A stretch of 64,000 nucleotides of DNA from Parashewanella spongiae (GCF_004358345.1 NZ_CP037952.1:2170001-2234000); one strand, 5' to 3'; shown: positions 1 through 10,284, counted from the first letter of the stretch. Made by a program: numbers and translations. The notes: generated from the sequence alone by a model not told the origin.

Positions 1-2
1 TG

Positions 3-122
3 GGTCTACACCCTGAGCAAGGGCCAGTAGCTAAATTAGAGCAAGAAACTGAATTGCTAGAAAAAGCGTTAGCTCAACATGATAAGTCAAATGGCGCATT
101 TTATGATGCAGCAGCGCTATAA
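3..122 (+). CDS. bioB: Biotin synthase, C-terminal end (partial)
   Basis: Only the last 39 codons are present; the gene starts before the window. The frame reads GLHPEQGPVAKLEQ and ends FYDAAAL, which matches the usual C-terminus of BioB, the radical-SAM enzyme that inserts sulfur into dethiobiotin. The catalytic part is outside the window. It lies 11 bp upstream of bioF on the same strand, so it is probably the first gene of the bio operon. The call rests on the tail sequence plus its position next to bioF-bioC-bioD. Confidence 0.85.
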   Translation, partial: GLHPEQGPVAKLEQETELLEKALAQHDKSNGAFYDAAAL

Positions 123-133
123 AGCTGCCTTTA

Positions 134-1342
134 ATGGTGTCAATGAGCGAAACTAATAGAATGACGAACGCTAATCATATCCTCGAGAAAAAAATGCAAG
201 CTGCCATCGACTTGAGTGCTGAAAAAGGTGTGTTGCGTAGGCGTGTTATAGTGAACTCAATACCTGAACACACGACACAAATAGACGTTGAGGGTAAGAG
301 GTACATTAATTTTAGTAGTAATGACTATTTAGGATTGAATAGAGAACCTGCATTGCTCGATGAACTTCACAAAGCAACCTTAAAATATGGTTTAGGCAGT
401 GGCTCATCACCACTGGTTTCTGGGTATTGCGATGCACACATGAAGCTTGAGCAGTTATTATGCCAGCAAACTGGACACCAAGCGGCCTTGTTATTCAATT
501 CAGGTTTTAGTGCTAATCATGGCTTGATGACGGCATTGTTTGATAAGACCGATCACATTATTGCTGATAAGTTAATTCATGCCTCAATCATTGATGGAAT
601 AAGCCACTCTGGCGCAGTATTAAAACGTTTTATTCATAATAAGGTTGAACACGCTGAAACCTTGTTAAAAAAATACAATACTTCCGCATTGGTTACGGAA
701 AGCGTGTTTAGCATGGATGGTGACTGCGCTCCCGTAGAATACCTATCAATGCTCTGCCAGAAATATCATACCCAACTCATTGTTGATGATGCTCATGGCT
801 TCGGAGTGATTAACTTATGTGTTGCGCCTAATGTGCAACCAAAATGCAATATACAGATCATCACCTTTGGTAAAGCTTTGGGTTGCCAAGGTGCGGCTGT
901 ATTGGGCAGTAAACAGCTCATTGATTATTTAGTCAGCCATTCTAGAGAGTATATTTATTCAACGGCGCTTTCTCCCATTAATGCTTGTTTGGCTTATTCA
1001 GCCTGCAAATACATCGCGGATAATCCGGAATTACAATCTCAATTAATGAGTAATATTGCCTATTTTAAACAACAAGCAAAACGGAGAAATATCGATTTAA
1101 TAGAATCTGAAATGCCGATCCAAGGTGTTATAATTGGAGATCCTGAAAAAGCAGTCGAAGCATCTAACCAATTAAAATCTGATGGATTATGGGTAGGGGC
1201 GATTCGAACACCTACTGTGCCGAAAAATACTGATAGGCTAAGAATAACAATAACAGCAAAACACTCAACAGAAGATATTGATCAGTGTATTACCGCATTG
1301 GATAAGCTGTTTATGAATGAGGAATATTGTCATGCTCGCTGA
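134..1342 (+). CDS. bioF: 8-amino-7-oxononanoate synthase
   Basis: PLP enzyme that condenses pimeloyl-ACP with L-alanine in biotin synthesis; cytosolic. Seen: the N-terminal SNDYLGL motif (about residues 62-68), the GSGSSPLVSGY stretch (88-98), DDAHGFG (218-224) and the PLP lysine K247 in TFGKALGCQG. At 402 residues it is slightly longer than usual (about 385). ATG at 134 follows bioB closely; an in-frame ATG at 143 is an alternative. Its last 11 bp overlap bioC when bioC is started at 1332, which suggests translational coupling. Confidence 0.95.
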   Translation: MVSMSETNRMTNANHILEKKMQAAIDLSAEKGVLRRRVIVNSIPEHTTQIDVEGKRYINFSSNDYLGLNREPALLDELHKATLKYGLGSGSSPLVSGYCDAHMKLEQLLCQQTGHQAALLFNSGFSANHGLMTALFDKTDHIIADKLIHASIIDGISHSGAVLKRFIHNKVEHAETLLKKYNTSALVTESVFSMDGDCAPVEYLSMLCQKYHTQLIVDDAHGFGVINLCVAPNVQPKCNIQIITFGKALGCQGAAVLGSKQLIDYLVSHSREYIYSTALSPINACLAYSACKYIADNPELQSQLMSNIAYFKQQAKRRNIDLIESEMPIQGVIIGDPEKAVEASNQLKSDGLWVGAIRTPTVPKNTDRLRITITAKHSTEDIDQCITALDKLFMNEEYCHAR

Positions 1343-2111
1343 AAAGTGGTCATGTGAGTCTCAATCGTTCGCTGAACATTCGCCAGTAAGTAAAGGTTTT
1401 TCGGCAGCCGCAAAAACTTATAGCTCTCATAATGTGGTACAAACCATTTGTTCTTCAGAATTAATAGAGGGGCTAAATTTACAAGGAAATATTGTTGATT
1501 TAGGTGCTGGACCTGGAACGCAGTATCATGTTAATCCAGCATCGAGTGTTTTGTGTCTCGATGTCGCATTTGGAATGCTATCTTTTTTAAAATCAAAATT
1601 TCCTTCTTACAGTCCAATTAATGCGGATGCTCAATCTTTACCACTTTTATCAGAGTCAATTGATTACATTGTTTCAAATCTAGCATTGCAGTGGTGTTCA
1701 GATTACAAGAGTGCGATTGATGAAGCTCAGCGGGTACTTACTCATGGCGGTGAAATTCACTTAAATCTTGTCGCTAATAATAGTTTGCCAGAACTCAAAG
1801 CACTTGGGTTTAGTGTTAATCAATTTCGTGAATTATCTGAGTACCAACAAGCATTTGAAACAAGTAATTGGAAAGTTCTCGAAGTAGAATTATCAAAAAA
1901 AGTGGTTTATTTTTCTACTTTAAAAGAGCTGTTATATTCAATAAAAGGTGTTGGCGCATCAGTGAAATTTCAGAACTCTGATTCTCAAGTGCAGATAAGA
2001 GGTAGGAAAGATTGGGACAAGCTGATTAAATTATCGAAGCAACAAACCACGAAACGTGGCTTACCACTCACTTATGAAATTGTCCGAATAAGAGCTAAAA
2101 AAATAGGTTAA
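1332..2111 (+). CDS. bioC: Malonyl-[acyl-carrier protein] O-methyltransferase
   Basis: SAM-dependent methyltransferase that methylates malonyl-ACP so that fatty-acid synthesis can build the pimeloyl chain. Seen: class I motif I IVDLGAGPGTQ, an acidic residue after the next strand (VLCLDVAFGML) and a post-motif SNLALQWCSD as in BioC. I start it at ATG 1332 because GAGGAA lies about 8 bp upstream; ATG 1317 is also in frame. It overlaps the end of bioF and is 2 bp from bioD, so the three genes form one transcription unit. Confidence 0.9.
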   Translation: MLAEKWSCESQSFAEHSPVSKGFSAAAKTYSSHNVVQTICSSELIEGLNLQGNIVDLGAGPGTQYHVNPASSVLCLDVAFGMLSFLKSKFPSYSPINADAQSLPLLSESIDYIVSNLALQWCSDYKSAIDEAQRVLTHGGEIHLNLVANNSLPELKALGFSVNQFRELSEYQQAFETSNWKVLEVELSKKVVYFSTLKELLYSIKGVGASVKFQNSDSQVQIRGRKDWDKLIKLSKQQTTKRGLPLTYEIVRIRAKKIG

Positions 2112-2113
2112 GA

Positions 2114-2812
2114 ATGAATTACTTTGTGACGGGAACTGATACTGATAGCGGTAAAACAGTAGTTTCATCGGGGATATTAATGGCCGTAAACCGCTGGGCT
2201 AAGATCCATAATAAATCGATGAAAACAGCAGGGTTTAAACCGATAGCTTCAGGTTGCGAACAAACATGCAATGGCTTACGTAACTCGGATGCTTTAAGCC
2301 TTATGGCTGCATCGTCACAAGAAATTGACTATTCTATTGTTAATCCCATTAGTTTTGAACCCGCTATAGCGCCTCACGTAGCCGCCAAGCAGATTGGTTT
2401 TGAACTAACAAGTGAGAGGGTGTTAGGTCACCTTTCCACAGATGTTTTTTCCGAAAGTGACTTTAACCTTCTAGAGGGAGCTGGAGGCTGGCGATTACCG
2501 TTAAATAACGAGGAATTCCTTTCAGAAGTTATCCAAAAGTTAGATTTGCCGGTTATTTTAGTCGTAGGCTTAAAATTGGGCTGCTTAAATCATGGAGTTC
2601 TTACTCAAGAAGCAATCTTGTCTGATGGTCTTAACATAGTCGGATGGGTCGCAAACTGTGTTGATAAAAATATGCAAGCGCAACAAGATAATTTAACGAG
2701 TTTAAATGTGATGATGAAGTCACCATGTTTGGGTGTTGTTCCTTATTTAAATAAGCCGACCGCGGATAATGCAGCCGACTATCTTGATGTGTCTCATTTA
2801 TTGAATTGCTAA
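2114..2812 (+). CDS. bioD: ATP-dependent dethiobiotin synthetase
   Basis: Closes the ureido ring of dethiobiotin from 7,8-diaminopelargonate, CO2 and ATP. Seen: an N-terminal P-loop GTDTDSGKT (about residues 7-15), the substrate motif KPIASGCE, and [10 protein letters not shown] (about 120-129), all diagnostic of BioD. 232 residues is normal. It starts 2 bp after bioC. Its stop overlaps the stop of the convergent pepE by 4 bp, so there is no room for a separate terminator between them. Confidence 0.95.
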   Translation: MNYFVTGTDTDSGKTVVSSGILMAVNRWAKIHNKSMKTAGFKPIASGCEQTCNGLRNSDALSLMAASSQEIDYSIVNPISFEPAIAPHVAAKQIGFELTSERVLGHLSTDVFSESDFNLLEGAGGWRLPLNNEEFLSEVIQKLDLPVILVVGLKLGCLNHGVLTQEAILSDGLNIVGWVANCVDKNMQAQQDNLTSLNVMMKSPCLGVVPYLNKPTADNAADYLDVSHLLNC

Positions 2813-3519
2813 TTCAGTAAATGAGACAAATCGCTTCCTGCTGGAATGACAACTTCTTGCTGTTCACCACAAAATAAATAGCCATCCTCATCACCGATAA
2901 GAGTTAGCTTATCTCCTTGACGTAATAAAGCGGTACCTTCGACGATGCCAACAACAGGGGTTCTAGGATCTACTTTGGTGAACTCAAGTAAGCGTTGTGC
3001 ACGTGTTTCACCATTATGGCCGGGTGCCTGATAATTGGTGTAATGAGGATTGACCTGAAATGGCAAAATATTCAATGCGGCAAAAGAAGGCGGTTCAATA
3101 ATCGGCATGTCATTGGTCGTGCGAATGCTTAATCCGGTTATATTTGATCCCGCACTCCAGCCTACATAAGGAATGCCACTGCTGACCTTATTTTTTATTA
3201 AATCAATTAAATTATAACGATATAATTCATGCAATAAATGAAAGGTATTTCCACCGCCAACCATAATACCTTCAGCTTCTTCTAGGGCTTTTTTGGGGTC
3301 GTCATGCTGATGAATACTTGAGATTTCAATATTAAGTTCGGTTAGTGCCGTTGCAACAATATCTAAATACTTATCGTAACTGAAACTTACGCCTGCATAA
3401 GGGATGAAAACCCATTTTTTTGCGTTTTTGGTCATCGATTTTATAAGAGATAAAGCATGCTTTAAGTAAGGAGTATTTCCTGCACGCGAACTACTCAGCA
3501 ATAGGGCGTTTGTTGTCAT
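2809..3519 (-). CDS. pepE: Dipeptidase E (peptidase S51, Asp-specific)
   Basis: Cytosolic serine peptidase that hydrolyses Asp-X dipeptides. Seen: GGGNTFHLL, then the nucleophile motif GWSAGSN, a following TNDMPI aspartate and an NPHYTN histidine, giving a Ser-Asp-His set in the S51 order. The ATG at 3519 is preceded by a purine-rich GGATAAAAGA; the longer frame to 3531 would need a TTG start. Length (236 residues) fits the family. It is convergent with bioD and overlaps it by 4 bp. Confidence 0.9.
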   Translation of the reverse strand: MTTNALLLSSSRAGNTPYLKHALSLIKSMTKNAKKWVFIPYAGVSFSYDKYLDIVATALTELNIEISSIHQHDDPKKALEEAEGIMVGGGNTFHLLHELYRYNLIDLIKNKVSSGIPYVGWSAGSNITGLSIRTTNDMPIIEPPSFAALNILPFQVNPHYTNYQAPGHNGETRAQRLLEFTKVDPRTPVVGIVEGTALLRQGDKLTLIGDEDGYLFCGEQQEVVIPAGSDLSHLLN

Positions 3520-3705
3520 TCTTTTATCCAAGAGTCTTTTGTGTTGCTAAGAGTGTAACAAAGCACTTCCTGATGTTGAAGATGCTCGAGTGAGTTCGCG
3601 TATTTTGTGAATAAGTTTCAAGTAGTAATGAGGATCTATATGGCAAATATATTAGCCCTGATCTAACCTCATATTAATCAATATTAAAACTTTGGAAATG
3701 GACTT

Positions 3706-5025
3706 ATGGCAAGTGCTCAAGACTCATCTATTAAAAAAAGTGGTTTCACCAGTACCACAACAATTATGATGATTTTTGTCAGTGGTTATTTTATTGATTT
3801 TGCTTTTAATATATTTCTAGCTCGCCATATGGGATCAAACGATTATGGTAACTTTAAGGTTGCAGAAGCTTTTATCTATTTAGGTAGCATTATCACTATG
3901 ATGGGAGGCGCGAGTGCTGCTCCAAGATTACTGCTTCCACACATTAAAAACCCGAATAAAGAAGGGGTATGGGGGTACGTTCGTTTTTACATTATAGTTT
4001 CAACTATAGTTTCGATTGTTCTGTTAGTTTTAATTGTTATTGGACATTACCTGCATATATCAACGTTTAGCGGTAATGGTTATCATCCACTACTTTTGGC
4101 TGCTATAGTGATTCCTCTAGCTGGAATTTCAGGTTTGTTGTGCGGAGTGCTGCACGCTGCGAATCGGCTCGATCTGGCTTTTATTCCTTGGGGATTGGGT
4201 TATTCTACACTCGCATTTTTATTTTGTTTTATTGCTAGCTTAATATTTGGACAAATTAGTAGTTTTATGGCCGTAGGGCTTGTTGGTGCAGTCGTTCTTT
4301 CTCTTATATTTTTCAGTTTAGTATGTATATATAGGCTTTCTTTAATGCCACTGAAAAATATAGTGCGAGTAGGTAATCGGTCCCAGTGGTTAAAGATATC
4401 TTTTCCAATTATGGTTGTTGCTGCGCTACAAATGTTTATGCGCCAAGTCGATATTTACATGATCGAATTCATGGCTGGTGAAATTGCCGTTGGCCACTTT
4501 GCTGCGGCAACAGTAACAACATTTGTGATCATTGTGATACAGCTTGGGCTTATCGCCTTGTTTTCACCGCAGGTTGTAGAGGCATTAAATAAAGGGCAGG
4601 GCACTATACGCGCATTAAATCGAAAAAGTATGGTGTTGAGTTTTTTGCTTGTTCTACCGTTAAGCCTATTGCTAATTTTATTTGGTCATCAAATTCTTGA
4701 TTTTTTTGGGCATGATGTTGATTTAGCATTCAATGCACTAAAAGCACTAACTATTGGATACGCCATTACGGCATTGATGTCAGTACCCATTATTTGGCTA
4801 CAATATGGCGGTGCTGAAAAATCAATTATGGTCTTACTCATTATTAGTGTCGTTTCAAATATATTTTTAAATTGGTTGCTGATCCCTATTTTAAATATTG
4901 AAGGGGCAGCGATAGCAACAAGTTTAGCTATGAGTATTTCGGCCGTTGGAGCAATAATCATTATGAAATTTAAATTAGGCATATTTCCTTGGTCAGGACA
5001 GTCACGAATGGCTAAAGCTGAATAA
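3706..5025 (+). CDS. Oligosaccharide flippase / MATE-like membrane protein (Wzx type)
   Basis: 439-residue protein with about 12 to 14 hydrophobic helices and a basic tail. The N-terminus (an FNIFLARHMGSNDYGNFK-type segment) is typical of polysaccharide flippases of the MOP superfamily, which move lipid-linked sugars across the inner membrane. Late helices contain the IEGAAIATSLAMSISAVGA stretch common in these proteins. No sugar-biosynthesis genes lie beside it, so its substrate cannot be inferred. It is a stand-alone gene followed by about 1 kb of repeats. Confidence 0.8.
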   Translation: MASAQDSSIKKSGFTSTTTIMMIFVSGYFIDFAFNIFLARHMGSNDYGNFKVAEAFIYLGSIITMMGGASAAPRLLLPHIKNPNKEGVWGYVRFYIIVSTIVSIVLLVLIVIGHYLHISTFSGNGYHPLLLAAIVIPLAGISGLLCGVLHAANRLDLAFIPWGLGYSTLAFLFCFIASLIFGQISSFMAVGLVGAVVLSLIFFSLVCIYRLSLMPLKNIVRVGNRSQWLKISFPIMVVAALQMFMRQVDIYMIEFMAGEIAVGHFAAATVTTFVIIVIQLGLIALFSPQVVEALNKGQGTIRALNRKSMVLSFLLVLPLSLLLILFGHQILDFFGHDVDLAFNALKALTIGYAITALMSVPIIWLQYGGAEKSIMVLLIISVVSNIFLNWLLIPILNIEGAAIATSLAMSISAVGAIIIMKFKLGIFPWSGQSRMAKAE

Positions 5026-5084
5026 TTAGTTTGTCTTTTAATCACTTTTGGTTTGATTTCTCGACCCTTGGGGCGGATTAACAC

Positions 5085-5200
5085 AATTTGTCATACCTGC
5101 GTAGGCTGGTATCCAGCGACTTTCTCTAAACAAGAAAAAGACGCTAGACTACCGACAACAAAGCTGTCGTTACTTCGTTCCTTGCCTTCGCTAGAGTGAC
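5085..5200. repeat. Hairpin repeat containing a 31-bp-module variant
   Basis: Non-coding sequence with the inverted words CCTGCGTAGGCTGGTATCCAG and a later CTTCGCTAGAG, similar in layout to repeat family D (16.4, 44.4, 48.0, 49.6 kb) but diverged. A variant of the 31-bp module (ACCGACAACAAAGCTGTCG) sits inside at about 5151. It follows the flippase gene and shows no coding potential. Confidence 0.55.
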
Positions 5201-5210
5201 TATAACGTTA

Positions 5211-5743
5211 AATCTAAAGCATCAGTTGAACGCTGAGTATATGAGTAACTGTTTGAGCAATAAGATGACTTTATCATCATGGCTTTCACTCAATGAGTGA
5301 AGTGCTCTACGCTCACAAGCTTGCTAAAATGACTGCTATCTGCGTTGTAACCCACTTTCCGAACCTGAATATAGTTAAGAAAACAATAAATTACTGAATT
5401 GGCCATACCAGTAGTATCGCACACGGTTAAAAATGGTGAAGTCAACTTGTTGAATTTAAATTATAAAGCAAATAAATCGTAACTTATTGATTTTAATTTT
5501 TATCCTTTAACCTTTTGATGTATCAGTGTTTAAAATGCAATTTTCAAGGTGCGGAATGTCGGTTGTAACCTTTGCAAGTAGAATAACTACTTGCAAAATT
5601 TATAACGCAGCTAGTGGTGGTTTTGGCAAGTATATGAATGTTCAGCACTCACCTGATGGGTGAATTAGGGTTGTTTAATTTTGTATTTAACTTCAATAAA
5701 TTAAAGCTAAATTGTGCGTTCAACCGATTTATTTAGGTTAAAC
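5211..5743. repeat. Chimeric miniature element (family A joined to family B) with a family J insertion
   Basis: 5211-5351 matches the first half of family A (CATCAGTTGAACGCTGAG to GCGTTGTAAC; compare 19570-19802). The match resumes after an inserted element at 5570-5597, then continues as the second half of family B, ending GTGCGTTCAACCGATTTAT (compare 10345-10785). The switch occurs at the shared word GCAAGTAGAATAACTACTTGC, so the two families have exchanged halves. No gene is present. Confidence 0.7.
5352..5562. repeat. Family J miniature element, copy 1
   Basis: A 211-bp insert with imperfect terminal inverted repeats (CCACTTTCCGAACCTG on the left, CCGACATTCCGCACC read from the right). 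It is flanked by the 7-bp duplication TTGTAAC at 5345-5351 and 5563-5569. Copy 2 is at 18960-19168. It encodes nothing visible. Confidence 0.75.
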
Positions 5744-5776
5744 GATACCTCGCCCCTCAGGGGCGGGATGATTCAT
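5744..5776. repeat. REP-like palindrome
   Basis: GATACCTCGCCCC-TCA-GGGGCGGG followed by ATGATTCATT. The same word, with the same flanks on both sides, recurs at about 55850-55883 inside an IS630 transposase gene. GC-rich palindromes with a constant flank resemble REP sequences. Whether it is mobilised by the IS200-like enzymes in the window is unknown. Confidence 0.6.
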
Positions 5777-6005
5777 TGTTTGTTTCATTTGTAACAACTT
5801 GAAAATTGATATTACTAAACCAAAAGCACAATAATCTTTTTGATGATTTAATTCTTTATTTAGCAGTTAGTTAGAGAGAAATCAGCCTTCCTCACTCAAA
5901 TTTAGTTATCAACTTTTGTTAAACAGCTCTTGATATTTTATTTCTTGGACATATTATGTCTTCATAATGTGATTATGACACAATTGTTTTTTGTTGGAGT
6001 GTGTG

Positions 6006-6869
6006 ATGAAGAGAATATTTTTATTAATTGTGACGAATATGGCGATCTTGCTTGTTGCTTCGATTGTTATGTCCATTCTGGGTGTGAATACTAAAACTAT
6101 GGGTGGTTTATTGATATTTGCGGCCATATTTGGTTTTGGTGGTGCATTCGTAAGTCTAGCAATATCTAAATGGATGGCTAAAAAAACGATGGGGTGTGAA
6201 GTCATTACAACCCCAAGAGATGATAATGAACGTTGGCTGGTAGATACCGTAGCAAAACAAGCAAAACAAGCAGGAATTAAAATGCCTGAAGTTGCTATTT
6301 ATCACTCGCCAGAGTTAAATGCTTTTGCAACAGGGCCAAGTAAGGACAACTCATTGGTTGCTGTAAGTTCTGGGCTACTCTACGGAATGACACAAGATGA
6401 AGTCGAAGGCGTATTAGCTCACGAAGTCAGTCATGTTGCTAATGGTGACATGGTAACTTTGACGTTAATTCAAGGGGTTGTAAATACCTTTGTTATTTTT
6501 GCTGCAAGAGCCATTGCGCAAGCTATTGACTCCTTTGTTTCGAGTAACGATGAGGAAGGTGAAGGAATGGGATTTTTTGCCTATATGGCAGTCGTGTTTG
6601 TTCTAGATATGCTGCTTGGGATCTTAGCGTCAACAATTGTGGCTTATTTTTCTCGTATTCGTGAATATAAAGCAGATGCTGGTGCAGCAAAGTTAGCGGG
6701 TTCAAGTAAAATGATTGCAGCGTTGGAACGATTACGTAAAGGCCCTGAAAGTACAGCAATGCCTGCACAGATGTCAGCATTTGGTATTAATGGAAAACGC
6801 TCAATGGCTGAAATTTTTATGAGTCATCCGCCGCTTGAAAAGCGAATTGATGCTTTGAAGTCTCAATAG
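6006..6869 (+). CDS. htpX: Membrane zinc metalloprotease HtpX (M48B)
   Basis: Inner-membrane heat-shock protease that degrades misfolded membrane proteins. Seen: two N-terminal transmembrane helices, the zinc motif HEVSH (about residues 139-143), a second helix pair after it, and the downstream [13 protein letters not shown] that carries the third zinc ligand. ATG 6006 is chosen because TTGGAG lies 6 bp upstream; this gives 287 residues, the family's standard length. It ends before a bidirectional terminator shared with the convergent M4 protease gene. Confidence 0.95.
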   Translation: MKRIFLLIVTNMAILLVASIVMSILGVNTKTMGGLLIFAAIFGFGGAFVSLAISKWMAKKTMGCEVITTPRDDNERWLVDTVAKQAKQAGIKMPEVAIYHSPELNAFATGPSKDNSLVAVSSGLLYGMTQDEVEGVLAHEVSHVANGDMVTLTLIQGVVNTFVIFAARAIAQAIDSFVSSNDEEGEGMGFFAYMAVVFVLDMLLGILASTIVAYFSRIREYKADAGAAKLAGSSKMIAALERLRKGPESTAMPAQMSAFGINGKRSMAEIFMSHPPLEKRIDALKSQ

Positions 6870-6887
6870 TAAGCTTTTATGAATGAT

Positions 6888-6912
6888 AAAAAAGGGGCTT
6901 ATGCCCCTTTTT
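6888..6912. terminator. Bidirectional Rho-independent terminator
   Basis: Perfect stem AAAAAGGGGC / GCCCCTTTTT with a TTAT loop, A-rich on one side and T-rich on the other. It lies between the converging ends of htpX (+) and the M4 metallopeptidase (-), and so can serve both. Confidence 0.9.
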
Positions 6913-6918
6913 ATAAAA

Positions 6919-8523
6919 TCAACTCTTACTACTCTCGTCTGAATTGCAAGCTAGTCCTACATTAGAGAACGCACTAATTACCGCTTCAGAGTTATAATGC
7001 ATATCACGAGCCGCATTGATAACACCGCAAGCTCCTGACTTCATTGTGCTATTGGGTTGCCAATAGAGAATATTTGCAATTGCAAAAGTAACAAATGCTT
7101 TTGGCGTATCCCACCCTTCCGTTGTCGCTAAGTTGTAAAAAGCTCGGTTATATATTCCTGAAATGTAATGTACATTAAGTTTACCAAAATCATTCCAGCT
7201 AGAGCATTGAGGCTTTTCACTACTATCAAAATTAACGTAGTCTTCGTAATTTGAAACCGAGCACCCATCTAGTCTAGGGTTTTTCATGTAACGGAGTGGA
7301 CCATAAGATTTAGTTATATCTATACCTAAAAGCCAATCATTGTAGCCTTGAGAATAATATTTAGCTGCTTCTCCAGCCATATCAGAAAATGCTTCATTCA
7401 TTCCACCTGATTCACCTGAATACTCTAAATTTGAATTCATTTCAGTAAAACCATGACTAATTTCATGCGCGGCTACATCTAACCCTACAAAAGGATAAAA
7501 TAAATCATCGCCACCATCTCCAAAGTTCATGGTCTTGCCATCCCACCACGCATTCTCTGGTCCAGGATACATATTGTAGTGAACGTTCATTACAAGCTGA
7601 AAAGGAAGTGGTTGGAGATTTAACCAGTAGCCGTACATTCCAAAAATCACATCTCCGAAGTAATGGGCATCATTAACAGGAGAAAATGCGCCATTAGTTT
7701 CTTTATATGTATTTCGATATTTATTAACGCACGGAAAATTATAAGCTTCATCGTCAGGTTTTGGTTTAGTGAATCTCCCTGCCATGTTCACTGTTTTAAC
7801 GTGCTTAGACTCCATATAGCACTTATCACCAATTTTTTTAATGTCTAGAAATGGTTTATCAGTACCATATTCATAACGACCGGTTTTTAAATTCCCTCCA
7901 GGCCCTGTTCCCATTTTTTGTGTTGTGAGTCCGTTCCATTGTTTAAGAACTACTTTGTTATGGGCATCAACGATAGAGAAAGGCCGTGTAATTTTTTGAT
8001 CTTTAATCTGCAAATAATTGATAATATAGACAAGATGCTCTTTATTGTTTGAGTCAAAATATACCCATAGTTTCACTTGTGGATCATCAACTTCCTTTTT
8101 GACTCCAACACTATACGCACTGTTAGTTTGTGCATTCATCGCAATACTTATAGCTTCTTCTTTGGAAATAGATGGTGTTGTAAGCTGTGAGTTATTGTTG
8201 AAATTATTTGCCGCTAAGCCTTTTGCTTCACTATATTTTCCAGCTTTATTTTTAGAAACAACTAAAGACATACCGAAAACGGGAACGTCATGAAAATATT
8301 GCTGTAATTTTACTTTTGTTGTTGAGTTAGGAAGCTTAATTTCTTTGCTTGGTTGGTAACTGGTTCCGTAATCAAGACTTAGATCTTGGGTTAAGTTTTG
8401 ATTATTGGTAGATAACATTGCGCCTTGATCCACCACAAAAATATTTGCAGAAAAGGCGTTATGTGTGAACACAGATAGACAAATAGCAGTAGTAAGAAAT
8501 AGTTTATTTTGAGCAATTGGCAT
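6919..8523 (-). CDS. Secreted M4 metallopeptidase (thermolysin/vibriolysin family)
   Basis: Zinc endopeptidase made as a secreted precursor. Seen: a signal peptide (hydrophobic segment to about residue 25), a propeptide with FTP/PepSY-type sequence (to about 200), then the catalytic domain with HEISH (353-357) and GGMNEAFSD (third ligand E377). The late part has the DV-rich C-lobe ending in GLAC. No C-terminal PPC domain follows, unlike many marine relatives. AAGGA lies 8 bp before the ATG. It is monocistronic. Confidence 0.93.
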   Translation of the reverse strand: MPIAQNKLFLTTAICLSVFTHNAFSANIFVVDQGAMLSTNNQNLTQDLSLDYGTSYQPSKEIKLPNSTTKVKLQQYFHDVPVFGMSLVVSKNKAGKYSEAKGLAANNFNNNSQLTTPSISKEEAISIAMNAQTNSAYSVGVKKEVDDPQVKLWVYFDSNNKEHLVYIINYLQIKDQKITRPFSIVDAHNKVVLKQWNGLTTQKMGTGPGGNLKTGRYEYGTDKPFLDIKKIGDKCYMESKHVKTVNMAGRFTKPKPDDEAYNFPCVNKYRNTYKETNGAFSPVNDAHYFGDVIFGMYGYWLNLQPLPFQLVMNVHYNMYPGPENAWWDGKTMNFGDGGDDLFYPFVGLDVAAHEISHGFTEMNSNLEYSGESGGMNEAFSDMAGEAAKYYSQGYNDWLLGIDITKSYGPLRYMKNPRLDGCSVSNYEDYVNFDSSEKPQCSSWNDFGKLNVHYISGIYNRAFYNLATTEGWDTPKAFVTFAIANILYWQPNSTMKSGACGVINAARDMHYNSEAVISAFSNVGLACNSDESSKS

Positions 8524-8925
8524 AATCGAAATCCTTAATCGTATTAATACTAACGTCGATTTGAGCTGTAGTGACGTTTCGATTAAGTCAATTTGAAATT
8601 AAATTTTAGCAACATCCAAATTGACCCTAAGTGTTTCAATAAAAGTCAAAGAAGTTGACTCTTTGACAGCTTACTCCGTGAAATAGGTTAATTTACATTC
8701 CTCAGTAATACATTCGTTGTTATTGATGAACGTTGAATGCTACCTATTTATATGGTGCAAAATGCTAATATTGCATGGACATATACCATGACCATGCCTA
8801 AGTTATTAAAAGAAGTAAATTAACCAGAGCTGACTTAAACTGGATTAGAATTGGTCACCAGTACTTTACTTTGGCTGTGTTTGCTTAGTTTGTTGATTAG
8901 ATACTGAATAAAGAGAGGTGACACT
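8524..8925. other. Intergenic region, nothing recognised
   Basis: About 400 bp between the divergently transcribed M4 protease and M20 amidohydrolase genes. It must carry both promoters, but I see no clear sigma-70 pair, operator or repeat-family member. Confidence 0.5.
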
Positions 8926-10284
8926 GTGTTGCTAAAATTAAGAGTAAATATTTTCAAACTCATGTTGGCTTGTTATGTCTTGATTTTACCTAGTATTGGT
9001 TATGCTAACGATCACTTAGATCAAAAATACCTAAATATTTTATCAAGTGTTGAACAGCAATTACCAGATTTAGAAAGCTTGTACCTACATCTGCATCAAC
9101 ACCCTGAACTTTCATATCAAGAAAAAGCAACGGGTGAATTGTTAGCTAAAAAACTCAAACAACTCGGTTTTGAGGTGACTAAAAACATAGGTGGTTATGG
9201 TGTAGTTGGGCAGCTGAATAATGGCGATGGTCCAACTATCATGATTCGAACTGATACTGATGCATTACCAGTGGTTGAACAGACAGGAAAGCGCTACGCC
9301 TCAAAAGTAAAAACACACGATGCCGATAATAATTTGGTTGGTGTCATGCATGCTTGTGGACACGACTTACACATGACGAGTTTTATTGGCACCGCTACTT
9401 TTCTTGCTCAAAATAGAAAAGAGTGGAAAGGTACTTTAATGATGGTGGCCCAGCCTGCTGAAGAAGTAGGTGGTGGAGCAAAGGCATTACTAAAAGACGG
9501 ATTGTTTAAAAACTATCCTATTCCCGACCACATTATTGCACTCCATACTCATGCCAATCTAGCCGCTGGTACTGTGGGTATAGCAACAGGTTACACAATG
9601 GCAAATGTCGATTCTGTAGATATAAAAGTAAAAGGTATTGGCGGACACGGAGCGTATCCAAATAAAACCATTGATCCGATTGTGCTGGCTTCACGAATTG
9701 TCTTAGCATTACAGACGATCACCAGTCGCGAAATTTCACCTATAGAGTCCAGTGTTATTACTGTTGGTGCGATACAAGGTGGTTCTAAAAGAAACGTTAT
9801 CGGTGATGAAGTTATCTTGAAACTTACGGTTCGTTCATATAAACCTGAAGTGAGACAAAAACAACTTGATGCCATTAAACGAATAGCATCAGGCATTGCG
9901 TCAAGTGCAGGGTTAAAAAGACCATTGTTACCAGAAGTCATTGTTTATAATGATGAAACCGCACCAGCTCTGTTCAACGATCCAAATCAAACCCACAAAG
10001 TTAAGCAAAGCTTAGTTAATGTATTGGGTAGTCAGAATGTAATTAAAGCAGTACCGTCTATGGTCGGTGAAGATTTTGCTCGTTATGGGCTTACTGTTGA
10101 TAAAAAACCTATCACCATGTTTTGGCTAGGAGGCGTTGAACCTAAACAGTATAAGCAAAGTAAGAAAACGGGAAAGGCACTGCCAACCTTGCATTCGAGC
10201 GAGTTTGCTCCTGATTACCCATTAGCAATTAAAACAGGTGTAACAGCAATGACAACGAGTGTGTTGGATTTGTTTAATCAATGA
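8926..10284 (+). CDS. Secreted M20-family amidohydrolase
   Basis: Metal-dependent hydrolase of the M20D / N-acyl amino acid amidohydrolase type. Seen: a signal peptide ending near YANDHLDQ, LHQHPELSYQE, the metal ligands in HACGHDLHMT and PAEEVGGGA, the dimerisation domain after VKGIGGHGAYPN, and a late SMVGEDFA. The start is a GTG at 8926 with GAGG about 8 bp upstream. It is 452 residues, normal for the family plus a leader. The exact substrate (aminoacyl, hippuryl or an auxin-like conjugate) cannot be read from sequence. Confidence 0.88.
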   Translation: MLLKLRVNIFKLMLACYVLILPSIGYANDHLDQKYLNILSSVEQQLPDLESLYLHLHQHPELSYQEKATGELLAKKLKQLGFEVTKNIGGYGVVGQLNNGDGPTIMIRTDTDALPVVEQTGKRYASKVKTHDADNNLVGVMHACGHDLHMTSFIGTATFLAQNRKEWKGTLMMVAQPAEEVGGGAKALLKDGLFKNYPIPDHIIALHTHANLAAGTVGIATGYTMANVDSVDIKVKGIGGHGAYPNKTIDPIVLASRIVLALQTITSREISPIESSVITVGAIQGGSKRNVIGDEVILKLTVRSYKPEVRQKQLDAIKRIASGIASSAGLKRPLLPEVIVYNDETAPALFNDPNQTHKVKQSLVNVLGSQNVIKAVPSMVGEDFARYGLTVDKKPITMFWLGGVEPKQYKQSKKTGKALPTLHSSEFAPDYPLAIKTGVTAMTTSVLDLFNQ

